Shown here piece after piece: positions 21,089 through 34,259 of a DNA stretch of 64,000 nucleotides. The first letter of the stretch is position 1, and each line of letters begins with the position of its first letter. A model generated the notes under the pieces. That model had not been told where the DNA came from and made no database searches. It worked only from the letters and a program-made list of their open reading frames with translations. Origin of the DNA: Codonopsis lanceolata (lineage: Eukaryota > Streptophyta > Magnoliopsida > Asterales > Campanulaceae); the NCBI GenBank assembly GCA_013146195.2, contig CM028381.1:59030744-59094743 (forward strand). The letters run 5' to 3'. Made by a program: the position numbers and the translations under genes.

Positions 21089-22983
21089 ATGCACGGTCGT
21101 AGATCTTTGAATCCTAAATTGGTAGACTTAAATCAAGATATAAATATTGTTAGAAGAAATCAAGAAGTTGTTGAAAATCTAGCTCAAGAGCCTGATAATC
21201 AAGACCAATTGAATCAAGAGGATCCTCTGGTTGATCCTTCAATGGAAGAAAATAACAATAATCGTAATCCTGACAATCCAGTTGACCCAGTCAATAGGAA
21301 TCAAAGAGAAGAAGAACCTGCAAGAAGAAATATGGAAGTGATGATAAATCAAAGAACTATTAATGACTTTAGTAGACCTTCATTAAATGTAGTGACATCA
21401 TGTTTAGTCTTGCCAGATGCTGTTAGGAATTTTGAGTTAAAAGGTCATTATTTTAATGCCATACCATCTTTTCATGGGATGCCCCATGAAGATCTGTCAG
21501 TTTCTTAAGAGAATATGAATACATGATGAGTACTTTTCCTTTAGGAGGGTTAACTGAAGATCAAATTAAAATGAAATATTTTCCAAGTGCATTAAAAGAG
21601 TTGGCAAAGAGATGGTTTATGAACCTAACACCAAATAGTGTTTATACTTGGGCTCAACTATATGATTTGTTTATGAGTAAATTTTACAAACATGCATCTC
21701 TTACTGAGTATAGAAAACAAATCATGTCATTCCAAAATGAACCAGGTGAAACATTCCATGAGTCATGGGATAGATTTAAAAATTTGCTCATTATGTGTCC
21801 TCATCATAATTTGGCTCAACATGTGTTAGTGCTTCAATTTTATCATGGTCTTTCGCCGGGCTTACAAACTATGCTTGATAGTGCAAACTATGGTTGATAG
21901 TGCACCGAAGCACTTAATAGAATGGTTCTATTAATAGAATGTTAAGTATTAATTCACCGAGCTACTAGAAGAATTATTTGTAAAAATAGAAGCCTATATC
22001 AATTGCAAGATAATTCAAATACACAAGCTCAAGATTTGAAAATTGGCAAATACACAAGAAGCATGTGCTTTATGTGGATTATATTCTCAAATGCTACTAA
22101 TTTTGCATGTCAAGTGCTATGTATTACGAAGGCTAATGCTATGAATATGTATCCCTCAAAGGCCAAGGAATGATCCTATTCAAATACATATAATCCTGGT
22201 TGGAGGAATCATCCTAACTTTTCTTGGGGAGGAAATAAGCCTTTGCAACCTCAACAATTCCAACCTCAACCACCACAACCTCCACAGTTGCCAAATCAAA
22301 ATCAGTTGAGAATTGAAGAAGTTCCCAAGCAAGAAGTAGCTAGTAAAGGTCAAGCAGCTTTGATGAAGTACATGCTTGAAGAAATCGAAAATCTAAAGAA
22401 ACACATTGAAAGTTCTGGAGCAGACAAAAGAGAAGAAGGGAAGTTCCCTAGTCAAACTGAACAAGCCAAGTCAATCACCGTCTTGCGAAGCGGTAAGGTG
22501 ATAGGTGAAGAGGTAAGTGATCCTGATCCTTCTTCAAAAGAGCCTGCTACAGTAGAAAATTCTAAAAAGGAAAATTCTGAAAAAGTGATTGAAAAAGAAA
22601 GTAATATTGATAATAAAGAGAATAATGAGTCAAGTAATCAAGAAGTAGAAGTAGAAGTAGAAGTAGATGTTCCAAATAAGGAACAAGAAAAAGAGATTCA
22701 AAATAAAGAAAATACAATTGAAGTTGAAAAAGAGTTGGATCAAGAAGAAGAGGAACCTTATGTGGCTCCTCCACCTTATGTTCCTCCAATTCCGTTTCCA
22801 AGAAGACTTATGAAAAACCGAATGGACAAACAATTCACGGAAATTTATAATATGTTATCCAAAGTGAATGTAAATCTTCCTTTGCTTAATGTTATTAAAA
22901 ATATTCCAGCTTATGCAAAGTTTTTCAAAGATCTTCACTCTAAGAAACACAAGTTTGAAAACAATGAAAAGATTGTTGTTTAA
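21089..22983 (+). pseudogene. Athila-like Gag (frameshifted)
   Basis: It opens at 21089 (MHGRRSLNPKLVDLNQD). The frame slips near 21500, just after HGMPHED, and the retrotransposon-gag domain continues in 21523-21897 (LGGLTEDQIKMKYFPSALKE, FHESWDRFKNLLIMCPHH). 21900-22240 is degenerate but still shows the NPGWRNHPNFSW motif typical of Athila Gag. The C-terminal part, 22243-22983, is open and Pro/Gln-rich, then very acidic, with SITVLRSGKVI and a closing KFFKDLHSKKHK. Gag would build the particle. At least three breaks make it non-functional. Confidence 0.8.
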
Positions 22984-23016
22984 AGTTCAGTTTTACAACC
23001 CGAATTACCACCTAAG

Positions 23017-23962
23017 TTGAAAGACCCTGGTAGCTTTAATATCCAAGTCTCCTTGGGAAGCTATAAAAAGATGACAGCAATGCTAGATTTAGGAGCAAGT
23101 ATTAATTTGATGCCTTTTGCGGTCTATAAACAGTTAGGTTTAGGAGAACTAAAACCCACTACTATGCAATTGCAATTAGCTGATCGTTCAGTTAAATATC
23201 CCTTGGGTATAGTGGAAGATATCCTAGTTCAGGTTGATAAACTGATCATTCCAGTCGACTTTGTGGTTCTAGAGATGGAAAGGAAGATATGCACCAATAA
23301 TGAAGTCCCAATTTTGTTAGGCAGACCATTTATGGTAACTGCCAATACAATGATTAATGTGAAAAATGGTAAACTCACAATGTCAGTCCTAGGGGAAACT
23401 GCTGAAATCTCTGTGTTTGATGCTATGAATAGACCTAGTGACATAAGTGCCTGTTTTTCAATAGATGAGATTGAAAAGTTATCAACCGAAACCTTTGAAG
23501 AAGAGGAAGAATATGAGAGAGATAGATTTATTGTCTATGATGATAGTCCTATCCCTCCCATAAAAATTGACATTGAGGAGATTGAAAGAGAAATAGAAGA
23601 AGAGGAAAGATTAGAAAGAGAAAAGTTAGAAGCTAGTAAAAAGAAAGATAAAGAAGAAATAAAGGAAGAATCAGAAAATAATTCTGATAAATATAAAAAA
23701 GTAGAAGAAGAAAGTTATGAAATTAAAGATGATGAAGTAGAGATTCTGAAATCTCTTTTTGAAGAAATTGAGATAGAGAATATGGAGGAAGAAAATAAGG
23801 AAGATAATAAAATGGAGAATAGAGACGCTAAAATAAAAGAAACCGTTAAAGTAGAAAATTCTGAATTTATGCCACCCATTAATTCTCCTAAATTTGAAGA
23901 ATTAAAGCCATTACCACCCCATTTAAAATATGCATTTTTAGGGGAAGGTAACACTTTGCCTG
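23017..23962 (+). pseudogene. Athila-like aspartic protease, truncated before RT
   Basis: The open frame carries a retropepsin-like domain: MLDLGASINLMPFAVYKQLG at the active site (Athila elements usually have Leu in the second position), LADRSVKYPLGIVEDI and PILLGRPFMVTANTMI. A long acidic linker (Glu/Lys-rich, residues about 160-290) follows. It then reaches LPPHLKYAFLGEGNTLPV, the sequence directly before reverse transcriptase in the family. The frame then runs into copia LTR at 23963 and stops at 23994. Confidence 0.85.
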
Positions 23963-25217
23963 TGTGGGTCCCAATGAGCACAATAATAAGCTAGAAGGGG
24001 GGTTGAATAGCTTATTAACACTTCAAAACTTTTAAGTAAGTTCCTTGAAAGTTACTTGCAATATATGAAAAGAATCAAGTAGCGGAAGATCTTCAAGAAA
24101 ATTGTTCCAGGTCTGTCGATAAGGACTACCGGTAGACCTTTTACAGATTACTTAAGTTCTGCAGAAATGGATAATATAAACAATGAAACTAAGCAGTTCA
24201 ATAAATAGACAGACAGTAGGTAATAACACAAGTATTTTGGGATGGTTCACACTATAATGAGTGCTACGTCCACCACCAAGGCAGTCAACCTTGGATTTAA
24301 ATTGTGCACTATGTTTTCCACTTAGATCAATTACAAAGAATATCCCTAATGGATCGTGTACAAAATATTGACTTGTGTTTGGGTCTAGGGAATTAAATAT
24401 CTGTAAAAACAAGATATTTAATTCGTGTAGAAGTATAGTTAATGGAAGTTAACAACAAGAAGAATAAAGCAATAAATGTTGAAGAGCAGCTTCTTGTTGT
24501 TGGCGAGGACTTCTAGATTCTAGATCTGTTGAGGATCTATTGAATGCACCGAGTTGAAAGACTTGGAGTTGTGTAGATTGAGCAATTCTTTAAGTGTTCG
24601 ATTGATTACATGCGGTTGTCTCTTTGTTCCATCTTCAATGGCGTATTTAAAGCGGTGCATTTCAAAAGAATCCGTTGGAGAGGGCGAAGACTTCAACACT
24701 CTATTCATAAATGCATTAAATGCATGGGGTCGATCAAGGATTTTCGTCTTCACGATATCTAGAGCAGATAATCATTTATGAGATCTTCAAAAGGTGGGCG
24801 ATTTGGTGTCGATCGAGAGATGAAGCGAAAGTAGGGGCGATGCAGCTTTTACGCTCAGACGAAAAGGTCTTCCTGCTTTTCGGAAAGTTGCTTTCGGCGG
24901 CTTGACATGTTAGGGAATGACTTGGATTAATTCAAATAAATATGGAAATAAGTTTGAATTAATCCAGCTAGCTTTCTGCTGGAGAGGACACGTAGAAGCG
25001 GTCAGTGGACACGAGGTCTCACCGATCTTAGGCTTTGGCGAGGTCTTCAGGTAAAGCTGAGAAGGGGTCTTCATTGTTCTGAAAAAGTCCTACAAAAACT
25101 ATACAAGGCAAAGTTCTATACAGGTTGCCACGCTAATCGATCTGTGACCCGATTAGCCTGAAGTATAAAACTAATGTAATGTACTGATCAGATATAAATT
25201 TAACATAAGAATCAACA
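23963..25217 (-). repeat. 3' LTR of left arm
   Basis: About 1255 bases between TGTGGGTCCC (23963) and ATCAACA (25217). The complement begins TGTTGATTCTTATG after the polypurine tract AAATAGGAGGAGAT. It mirrors 39587-40835. An 86-codon frame at 24152-24412 is conserved only because the arms are copies. Confidence 0.8.
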
Positions 25218-25610
25218 ATCTCCTCCTATTTATATCTGGTCATCATTACTACAAATGAGGGTTTTAAAACAAACTATTTAATAGATAATAGCATGTCTGA
25301 GAAATTTTATTAAGTAGTCGGTAGACATGCCTCTATTGAACAGAATAACACCTCAAATGCAAGGGACTAATCTAAGTGCATACAAGAATAAGAGAGTCAA
25401 AGAAAAAGACACATATTAGCGGCGGTTTAAATAAATTTAAACTGAATGTTTAAATTCTAATTTAGATAAACAATAAAGCAGTAAGAATTTAAACACCATA
25501 ATTTTTGAAAAAGCAAGTAATCATCTGTATTTATAAACAAGATGTTTACATTCAACAGAGTTTTCAAAAATAAGATAAATACAAAGGAAAGGGAAGAAAA
25601 GATACAAAAG

Positions 25611-28602
25611 CTACCAAGGTCTTTTCCCTTTGCCTTTGTCTGCAGCCTCCTTTTCTCTTCTTTCTCGCTCTAGCTCTTCCATTCTTCGTTGGTATTCGTC
25701 ATCCGCATCGGTCGGAGTGCGGTGGAGCGAGAACGTAGTCGATTCTTCACGAAGGCATTCTCTTCCATCGGCATTCGTTGATAGATCTCATTTGCTTCTC
25801 CTCGTGATGGCGGATCACGATCACGGTTGGCATTCATAATATCATGAGCGAGTTGCGGCGAGGTTGTTGAGTTCCATAATAGAATACGGCCAGTGGTGAG
25901 ATGGAGAGTGATGGCGTGGAATAACTCGTAGAAAATGGAGCCTATGATACGGCAACCTTCATCTCGTTGAGCTTCGATGTTGATCTTGACATCGGTGAAG
26001 TCGTCCGCATCTGTCCAAAAACGAGTCGCACATCCTCTTGAAATTGGCGAAGAGTAGTGGCGATCCGGTCGTTGGCCTTGGCTGCTGCATGGCTACTTCA
26101 GATGCGCGGTAGATATGCTTGTGAGCTCGCTTAGCCGGTAGATGGCATCTAGCAGGGACAAAACTTCATTGGTGATGGGAAGTAGATGCTTGGCCAATGT
26201 GAATGGTGCCGGCAGAGGCAAAGTCTGCAGGTCTGAAGGGCTGTTGGAGAGGGGGAGTTCTGGAGGCAGAAGATGATGAGTCTTGGGTTGGTATGGTTTT
26301 AGTGGAAGAGGATATGGTTATAGGGGAGGGTGGAGGTGGTGTTGGTGGGGAATCCAGTTCCATATCAGTGTCAGAATTTTCACTGATATGGGAGGATTGG
26401 GGAATGGGTTCGGTAGAGAACCAGAAAGAAGGGGCAGGGTAGAAGAGGTATTTTGGTTTTTGAAGGGAAGGTTGAGGAGGTTGAGAAGGTTGAGGAGGTT
26501 GATGAGTAGGGGTGAATAGATGCACTCTTGACGAAAGTTCGAAGAGGAACTTAGCGGCAGTCTAAGGGCCGTGGTGTGGTTGAAGAAGTTGGTTGGGATT
26601 GGGGTGGTGAGGAAGGTGTGGATGGGTCGGGTGAGTAGTTAAAGGGTGAAGGAGGAGGAGGAGGAGGAGGTTGGTGGCTCCTCCCGATTTTGAGCTCCTG
26701 AGGGATAGACTCCTCCGGAGGTGGTGAATTCCTCTGAGTAGATGACTCAGGAGGAATAGATGAAGGGTTGATAGGTAAGGTTTGGGCGTCGGTAGTTGGT
26801 TGGGCGTAGGTAGTTGGTATAGATGAAGGGTTGACAGTTGAGTGTTGGGCGTCGGTATAGGTAGTTGATTGGCTGGCGGTAGAGGGTTGGGAACCGGTAG
26901 CTCTCCTTTTCTTCCTCAGCGGGTGAATAGGAGACTCAGCTTCATCGGTAGAGGTTGGAGGGGCTGGGTGGCTGGTCTTGAGAGGTTTTGAAGTCTCCTT
27001 CGTTTTGGTTTGGGAGTGGGTGCGGGGAGTTGGTGAAGGTGGTTGGTGGATTGGGTAGGTGGGTGAGAGGATGGCTTGGCTTGGGTAGATGGAGGAGAGG
27101 AATGGCTAGATTGGCTGGTGCCTTCTTCTTCGGCCTTCCTTCATCTCCTTCGATCCATTTGGCTGCTCCTCTTCGGTTGGAGGTGCCACTTAGGCCCTTG
27201 TCTTCTTGGCTTTGCCTGCTATGCGGACCTTAGCGGCGGCTACGCCTCCTCATCGGCCAGGGCCTTTGGCCTTTAGATGGAGGTCGTGGCCACTTGATCG
27301 TCAAATTTAGCGAGGCCTTTTGTAGGTCACCTTGCCGCTACATGTGCTTCCATATTGAAGCGGGTGACCAAGATAGGTGCGAGGCTTGGCCACTTTGTCA
27401 AGAGAGACCGGTGGTAGACCTTTACGCATCCGGCGCTTGTTCTCGTATTCGGTGTATTCTTGAAAAATGAGGCGTGAGTTGCTTGTCCTTGGCCACCGTA
27501 TACAACTCATCTTCTTTCAAAGAAGAGTTGATGTTTGCATCATCCTTAATAGAGGCGTTGATGAGCTGACGAAGGGTGGTTTGCAAGTGGGGTTGCTCTT
27601 AGCTTTCTCCACCCTTGCTTTAGCTCGTCGAAAATGATGAGCCCCAGTTGAGGCGTAGGCTGTAGAAATACTGACCAGTCGAGTCGATCTGTTGGCGATA
27701 AACATGTCATGTGCTCCACTCTTGAATAGGAGCCCCTTGTCTAAAAGGTGGGTGGTGCAATAGGCGTCAGAGGAACAAATTTGAACATCTTCCCTTGTGG
27801 CTCCGGAGAGTGTCTGCTCCCCTCATGGCTTCAGGCATGTAAAGCCTCGGCCATGGTTCTTTGAAAGAGCTCCTCAAGTAATGCACGCCGATGATGGTGG
27901 AAATAGATTTAGCGGTGACAGAGATGGGGCGGCCTCGAATCCACCCACGAAGCGATCGGTTCATGAGCTCCATTCGTTGATAAAATTCTTACGCCGGGGA
28001 AGATCGTAGTTTTTGTCGTTGAGGCGAGAAGAGGCGAGAATCCCGAGGCGTCCATATCCTCGCATAGCTTTGGCCGGCGGCTAGCGGCTATAGAGTTGAT
28101 TGGTGAAGGTCAATGCACATGCCGAAATGTATAGCCGGGTCCAAGCGACAATAATGTCATGAGCGGCGGGATAGATGGGATATCTGGAAGATTGATATTT
28201 GAGCTGGGAGGAATGACATTTTCGAGGTCAAAAGCCTTCCAGCTGTCGCGCTTTGATTTTGAAGTTCTTGCACGAAAGAAAAACAAAATAAAAATTAGGG
28301 CTTTTCATCTAGACATCTAAACAAGTAGGAATTTCAAAGTTTTCCAAAATAATTTGAAATTTTCAAGCAAAAACTTGAAACCCTAGAATGTTTAGAGAAA
28401 CCACACTAGAAATGCATAACGAAGTTTTCATGAAGAATGAACAATGAATAAACAAAAACATTGTTAGTATTCAAGTTTGTAAGAAAAACAATGGCGAATC
28501 AATAAACTTCGAAAATGACCGTTTGAATTCCAAAAGGATTTTAGGTTGATAATGAAATGCGAGCGATTACATAGAAAATTACGAGTAGAGTAGAGAGAAG
28601 CG
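25611..28602 (-). pseudogene. Extra 3' ORF, left arm
   Basis: It is the same layout as 36201-39188. The ATG is at about 28600-28602, followed by an apparent intron to about 28272. The plant-transposon-type domain follows (MELMNRSLRGWIRGRPISV at 27917-27973, then the ENKRRMRKGLPPVSLDKVAK block), then a Pro-rich region and a charged C-terminus ending at the stop complement 25611-25613. Many frameshifts look like sequencing errors rather than decay, because the positions differ from the other arm. The flanking LTR starts about 400 bases further on. Confidence 0.65.
28272..28599 (-). other. Putative intron of extra 3' ORF, left arm
   Basis: On the minus strand ATG is followed at once by GTACGC (donor-like). 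A T-rich stretch ending TTTCTTTCGTGCAAG precedes AACTTCAAAATC. Equivalent sites occur in the right arm. Splicing is inferred. Confidence 0.4.
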
Positions 28603-28676
28603 TACCATTGTTGAAGATGAGAAGAAGAAACAAGAAGAAGAACTTCGAACTTGAATTGCGAGAAAGTAGTTACTCG

Positions 28677-28691
28677 AGAGAGAGAGAGAGA
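28677..28691. repeat. GA/CT microsatellite in leader
   Basis: AGAGAGAGAGAGAGA just upstream of the 3' ORF ATG on the minus strand; it matches the longer CT run at 36113-36140. Confidence 0.8.
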
Positions 28692-28970
28692 AGATTTACG
28701 TTCAAAGGGGGTTTCATAAAGTTTGGAAATGACGGTTCAAGGACTATTTAAAGGCGAAAAATATCGGTTTTGAAAAGCGGGAACTTAAGATATTTTCTTA
28801 AGTACCAAATTTTGTCCTTGACCCCTTTATTGCTTTAGAAACCTCTTTAGCAAAAATAGACTAAGTAAGAGTACTAACCTTTAAGTCTTAGGTAAAGGAG
28901 AACTTCGTCTTCAGATTAGACTAATCTTGGGTCTACTGGGTATGAAAGAAACATTAACAAAATTTTAAAA

Positions 28971-30470
28971 TTAAGCGGTGGGATCAATCATACCAAGATT
29001 TCTCCTTAAATAAGCAAACTGGTGGCATCCGGTGGTTTTGTGAGAATGTACGCCAATTGATGCTCGGTTGGAACATATTCGGGCTGATGTTACCTTTTCC
29101 ACATGATCTTTGAGAAAATGATAACGAATATCAATGTGCTTTGTCTTTGAATGCATCACTTGGATTTTTGGGCGAGATAGGCGATGTGTTGTCACACATG
29201 ATTGGGCGGTTTTCGATCTTGATGTTGTAGTCCACTAGTTGTTGCTTCATCCATAGCGTTGAGAACAACATTTGCTTGCGCAATATATTGCATACGTGGT
29301 TGAGTTTGCCACGATCCTTGTTTCTTGCAAGACCATGAGGCAGTGTTTCCAAGAAATTGACAAGTCCCATGGTGCTTCTTACGCTCACTTTGGTGCATAA
29401 TCGCATCGAGTATCCAACTAGATTGAAGTTGTTGGATTTTGAATACGATGCCTAGATTTGTTGTTTTTGAAACATATCGATGATACGTTTGGCGACAAGC
29501 AAATGTGACTCCTTTGGATGCTGCACGAAATCTAGCACAAACACAAGCGGCAAACATAATGTCGGGTCTACTAGCGGTAAGGTAAAGAAGTGAACCTATG
29601 ATTCCTCGATACTTGGTCATGTTCTCTTGCTTTCCCTTTTCATCTTTGTCAAGATGGCGGTCGGTAGACATTGGAGTTTCAAATCCTTTGGTGAATCAAG
29701 ACCAAACTTCTTGATTAGTTCCTTTGCATATTTGGTTTGGTGATGAAGATTCTCTGAAGTGCATTGTATCTGCGGTCTTAGAAAATATGGTAAGTTCACC
29801 CATCATGCTCATCTCGAACTTGCTTTGCATCGGCTTCTCGAATCTTTTGCACATGGCTTTGGTTAGTTGATCCAAAGATGATGTGATGTCGTCCACATAG
29901 ATTTGTACAGAAGAGAATGGCCTTTGTGCTTGAGGATGAATAAAGTAGTGTCGATTCTTCCTCTCACGAATCCTTGTTCAATTAAGAACTTGGATAGAGT
30001 TTCATACCAAGCTCTAGGAGCTTGCTTGAGGCCAGAGAGCTTTCTTGAGTCGGTAGAGCGTGGTCGGTTGTGCGAGATGACAAATCTGGAGGGTGTTCCA
30101 CGTATCTGATTTCTTGAAGATCACCATTCGAAAGGCACTCTTAACATCCATCGATACACTTTGAAGTCCATGAGCGAGGCATAAGCTAGAAAGATTACGA
30201 TTGCTTCTAGTCTAGCAAGAGCAAACGTTTCATCAAAGTCAATTCCTTCTTCTGTCGGTAGCCTGAGCAACCAATCTAGCTTTGTTTACGTGACATTTCC
30301 ATCTTCATCTCTTTTATTTCGAATACCCACTTGGTGCCGATGGTTGGATGATCGGTCGGTCTTTGAACTAAGCTCCACACCTTACATCTTTCAAAGCTGG
30401 TTCACTCTTCTTGCATAGCTTCAATCCAGATTATGATCTTCGATAGCTTCATCAATCTTCTTTGGTTCGA
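28971..30470 (-). pseudogene. RNase H and reverse transcriptase, left arm (corrupted)
   Basis: Fragments of the same domains as 13272-15530 lie in at least five frames. Examples are YLRRNLGMIDPTA at the end (28974-29010), HIDIRYHFLKDHVEK, KYRGIIGSLLYLTASRPDIM, and CKRFEKPMQSKFEMSMMGEL of the reverse transcriptase. The YVDD box is damaged (near 29885). Frame changes occur every 50-200 bases. The frequency and the CAG/CTG focus of the changes point to base-calling errors over a real element. Confidence 0.75.
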
Positions 30471-32467
30471 GTTCGATACAAATGCATAAGCAAACAAAGT
30501 TTCTTCTCGAACCTTATTTCTCGTCTGAACTCTTGAGTTGAGATCACCAATTATTTGAGAAATGGGATGATCTCTTGCTTCAATAACGAGTTGGAGGAAG
30601 ATCACTACCGTGGATTCTTCCCTTAAGAATGGAGTTGGTTGAGAAGGAGATTCACCAAAATGCAGTTCGAGAAGAAATAGAGTCTTCAAAACTTTCATTT
30701 TGGTGAACAAGAAGGATGAGAAGATGCGTAAAGGTGCTTGGGGTAAAGAAAAGAGATGGGTTCGGGGTCAGCCAGATGAGTTGTTATCGGTATCGGTAGA
30801 GGTCTTGTCTAGGTGAAGGATTATCGGTATTAGTGGGTTCAGGATTTGTTCTTGCCGTTTTACGATAAGGAGTAAGTAGATCTTTGTATTTGTACATGTC
30901 TCATTATCGTGTGGAATAACGTTAACGTTCGAGACCATTCTAGGCTCTAACAAGTCATATTCATCAAAAGAATTTGCATGCCTGATTCTAAGATTTTTAA
31001 GTTAGATTTCTTGAAAATGCGAAATGCTTTTGAATGTTTGGAATACCCAGAAAAAATTCCTTAATTCGATTTTGCATCAAATTTTCCTCTATACTCTTTT
31101 CCATTATAAAGAATAAAACATTTACAGAGAAGATTTTAAGAAATCCAATGTTTGGGGATCTTCCTCTCCATATTTCATATGGAGTTTTATTATGAAACTT
31201 GTTTACGAGGGATCTATTTTGGGTAAAGCAAGCGGTATTGGCTTAGCCCAAAATACCGGACAGTTTAGCTTACGCCAACATTGTTCTAGCAGCTTCAATC
31301 GGTGTTACGTTCTTAGTTCGGCTACACCATTTTGTTGAGATGCGGTGGCCGAGAGAAGTTGTGGCGATCCATGGTCATCGCGTACTTTTCTACACCATTG
31401 TTTTTGAATTGATGCCGTTGTCGATCTTATGTCACAAATGTCTTCAAGCTTTTGAGTTTGAAGTCTTCTAAAAGTCATTGACTAGATCATACGTTTAAAT
31501 CTTTAGATGTCATAGTTTCAATCAAGTGAATCTAGAGTAGTCATCAACTACTACAATGTGCCATCTCCAGAAATCTTGTTGTTGTAATAGGTCCAAAGAG
31601 ATCCATTGCGAGAAGTTGAAGAGGTGCTGTTTGTTGACAATCTGGACTTTCTTTTGAAGGAAGACTTGAAAGTTTTCCTAGTTGACAAGCTTTACAACAC
31701 GTCATGATCGGCGTACAATGGGTAGACTGACAAGCCCATTTTGGAGAGCTTGGAGAGGTGTTGAAGTTGAGGTGGTGAGACACTTGTGCCATAGCCCGGT
31801 GTTGCCACGAACATTGTTGGCTACTAGACACGAGGTTGAGAATCTCCCTAGAAGATTTAAGTCCACGACATAGACGTTTTCCTTGTCTATTGTCGGTCGA
31901 TATTACAGAGCACGATTCTTTGATGAGGCAAAATTGAATTAGCATAGAAGTCCATCGCTTGAGGTAATGATATGCTCGAAGATTGTGCTTTAAACCACTT
32001 ACTAGAGAAACTTTGTTGATGGAGAGACTTCCTCTAGTAATTGAGCCATATCCAAATTGTCTTTCCTCTGCATTGTCTCAAAAATAGTGGGTCCTTTTGC
32101 TTCCTATATATACGTAGAAGACTTGTTCCCGATCATGTGCCTTGAACACCCTTGTCTGGTACGAGATGTCTTTGTTTTACGATTCTATAGCCATGAAGCA
32201 TTCTGTAAAGAAGTTAAAGCAAAACAAGGTACCCTTTATTTGGGTCCCAGGATTAGCAACTTTTGCAACCCATTGACCTTGAAGAGTCTCTGGTATTAAG
32301 GGTGAACCTTAAGCAGCGAACGTGCAGTGCGGATGGCCTAAGTAATGGCAAGAATGACATAAATGGAAGTCCATAGAAGAACTGTTAGAGTCTGAAGCTG
32401 AAGAGTGCTTATGATCATTCCTTTTCTTGACATTCAGTTTTGGTTCAGCTTGCTTGTTGACGGTAGA
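30471..32467 (-). pseudogene. Integrase, protease and Gag end, left arm (corrupted)
   Basis: Homology to 15540-17450 continues in short pieces: the integrase linker with FVSNSNQRRLMKLSKI (shifted), the core around 31320-31600, the zinc-region CKACQLGKLSSLPSKES (about 31660-31700), and the protease region near 31900-32200. The Gag knuckle region FHLCHSCHYLGH lies at 32309-32400. The arm stops at the gap 50 or so bases further on. Confidence 0.7.
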
Positions 32468-32567
32468 NNNNNNNNNNNNNNNNNNNNNNNNNNNNNNNNN
32501 NNNNNNNNNNNNNNNNNNNNNNNNNNNNNNNNNNNNNNNNNNNNNNNNNNNNNNNNNNNNNNNNNNN
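32468..32567. other. Assembly gap of 100 N
   Basis: Exactly 100 N, a common placeholder for a gap of unknown size. It lies at the symmetry centre of the inverted arms. Confidence 0.98.
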
Positions 32568-33880
32568 TAAAGTGGTACCTTGTTTTGCTTAACTTCTTTT
32601 TCAGAATGCTTCATGGCTATAGAATCAAAACAAAGACATCAGACAAGGGTCGCTCAAGGCACATGATCTGAACGTAAGTCTTCATGCATAGTGAAGCAAA
32701 AGGACCCACTGTTATTTTCGAGACAATGCAAGAGGAAAGACAATTGATATGGCTCAATTACTGAGGAGTCTCTCTCCATCAACAAAGTTTCTCTAGTAAG
32801 TGGTTTAAAGCACAATCTTCTCGAGCATATCACAATTCAGCGACAAAGCGACTTCTATGCCAATTCAATTCAAACCAGCCTCATCAAAGACAAGTGAATC
32901 ATGCCCGACTGCAATAGATAAGGAAACGCCTATGCCGCTGACTTAAATCTTCTAGTGGAGATTCTCAAACCTCGTGTCTAGTAGCCAACAATGTGTTCGT
33001 GACAACCGGCTATGGCACAAGCATCTCGCTCACCTCAACTTCAAGCACCTCTCCAAGCTCTCCAAAAATGGGCTTGTCAAAGGTCTACCTACGGTTCCGC
33101 CGACTCATGAAGTTGTAAGTTTGTCAACTAGGAAAACTTTCCAAGTCTTCCTTCGAAAGTCCTATTGTCAACAAACGCACTCTTCAACTTCTGCATATGG
33201 ATCTCTTTGGACCTATTACAACCCCAAGATTTCTGGAGACAAGACACTTGTAGTAGTTGATGACTACTCTAGATTCCACTTGGATTGAAACATGACATCT
33301 AAAGATGAAAGCGTTATGATCTAGTCACTTGCACTTTTTAGAAGACTTCAAACTCAAAAGCTTGAAGACATTTGTGACATAAGATCGGGAACAACGATGA
33401 ATTCAAAAACAATGGTGTAGAAAATATCGCGATGACCATGGGATCGGCCACAACTTCTGGCCGCCTCTCCTCAACAAAATGGTGTAGCGGAAGAACGAAC
33501 GGAAGAACGTGAACAGTATTTACCGATTGAAGCTAGCTTTAGAACAATGCTAAACTTCAGCTACGGGCGGACTTCCGTCAATAGTATTTCCAAAATAGAT
33601 CATGCTTGTAAACAAGTTTCATAATAAAACTCCATATGAAATATGGAGAGGAAGATCCCCAAACATTGGATTTCTTAAAATCTTAATTTGTAAATGTTTT
33701 ATTCTTTATAATGGAAAAGAGTATAGAGGAAAATTTGATGCAAAATCGACGAAGGAATTTTTTAAGGGTATTCCAAACATTCAAAAGCATTTCGCATTTT
33801 CGGTAAATCTAACTTAAAAATCTTAGAATACGTGCATGTTTCTTTTGATGAATATGACTTGTTAGAGCCTAGAATGGCTC
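32568..33880 (+). pseudogene. Protease and integrase, right arm (corrupted)
   Basis: The first 400 bases correspond to protease, but the WYLDSG box is missing or garbled. Integrase starts near 32974 with DNRLWHKHLAHLNFKHLSKL and NGLVKGLPTV. DKTLVVVDDYSR lies at about 33240. The central core (33300-33600) is badly scrambled. A readable end (NKFHNKTPYEIWRGRSPNIG, NGKEYRGKFDAKS) lies at 33602-33817. Compared with 62647-63845 the order is normal. Confidence 0.7.
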
Positions 33881-34259
33881 GAGCGTTGCTAATGATTACG
33901 ATAATGATGAGGCAGTACAAATACAACATCTACTTCTACTCCTTATCGAAAAGCGGCGGCGGTGAACCCATGAATACCGATAACTCTTCACGGTAGACGA
34001 GACCTCTACCGATACCGATAACAACTCATCTGTGACCACGAACCCATCTCTTACTGTTTTACCCCAAGCACCTTTACGGATCTCTCATCCTTCTTGTTCA
34101 CGAGAAAATGAAAGTTTTGAAGACTCTATTTCTTGAACAGATTTTGGTGAATCTCCTTCTCAACCAACTCCGAATTCTTAAGGGAAGAATCCACGAAGTG
34201 ATCTTCCTCCAAGCGTTATTGAAGCAAGAGATCATCCCATTTCTCAAATCATTGGTGAT

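Larger units (their letters stand above)
19601..23962 (+). mobile_element. Athila-like Ty3/gypsy element, 5' half
   Basis: Plus strand: LTR, primer site, Gag, protease. It then ends abruptly at 23962 where reverse transcriptase would start, against the LTR of a SIRE-like copy. The primer site and the protease with Asp-Leu-Gly-Ala-Ser fit Athila. No second half is found at the far side (40836), so this is not a simple nested insertion as assembled. Confidence 0.75.
23963..32467 (-). mobile_element. SIRE-like element, left inverted arm
   Basis: Read on the minus strand from the gap: Gag end, protease, integrase, reverse transcriptase, RNase H, spacer, extra 3' ORF, polypurine tract and 3' LTR. 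It is an inverted counterpart of 32568-40835. The coding parts are full of small indels and substitutions. The 5' LTR and most of gag are absent at the gap. Confidence 0.8.

Noticed and set aside
24152..24412. 86-codon frame found in both arms (also 40384-40644)
   Set aside because: Lies inside the LTR and is kept only because the arms are inverted copies; no motif.
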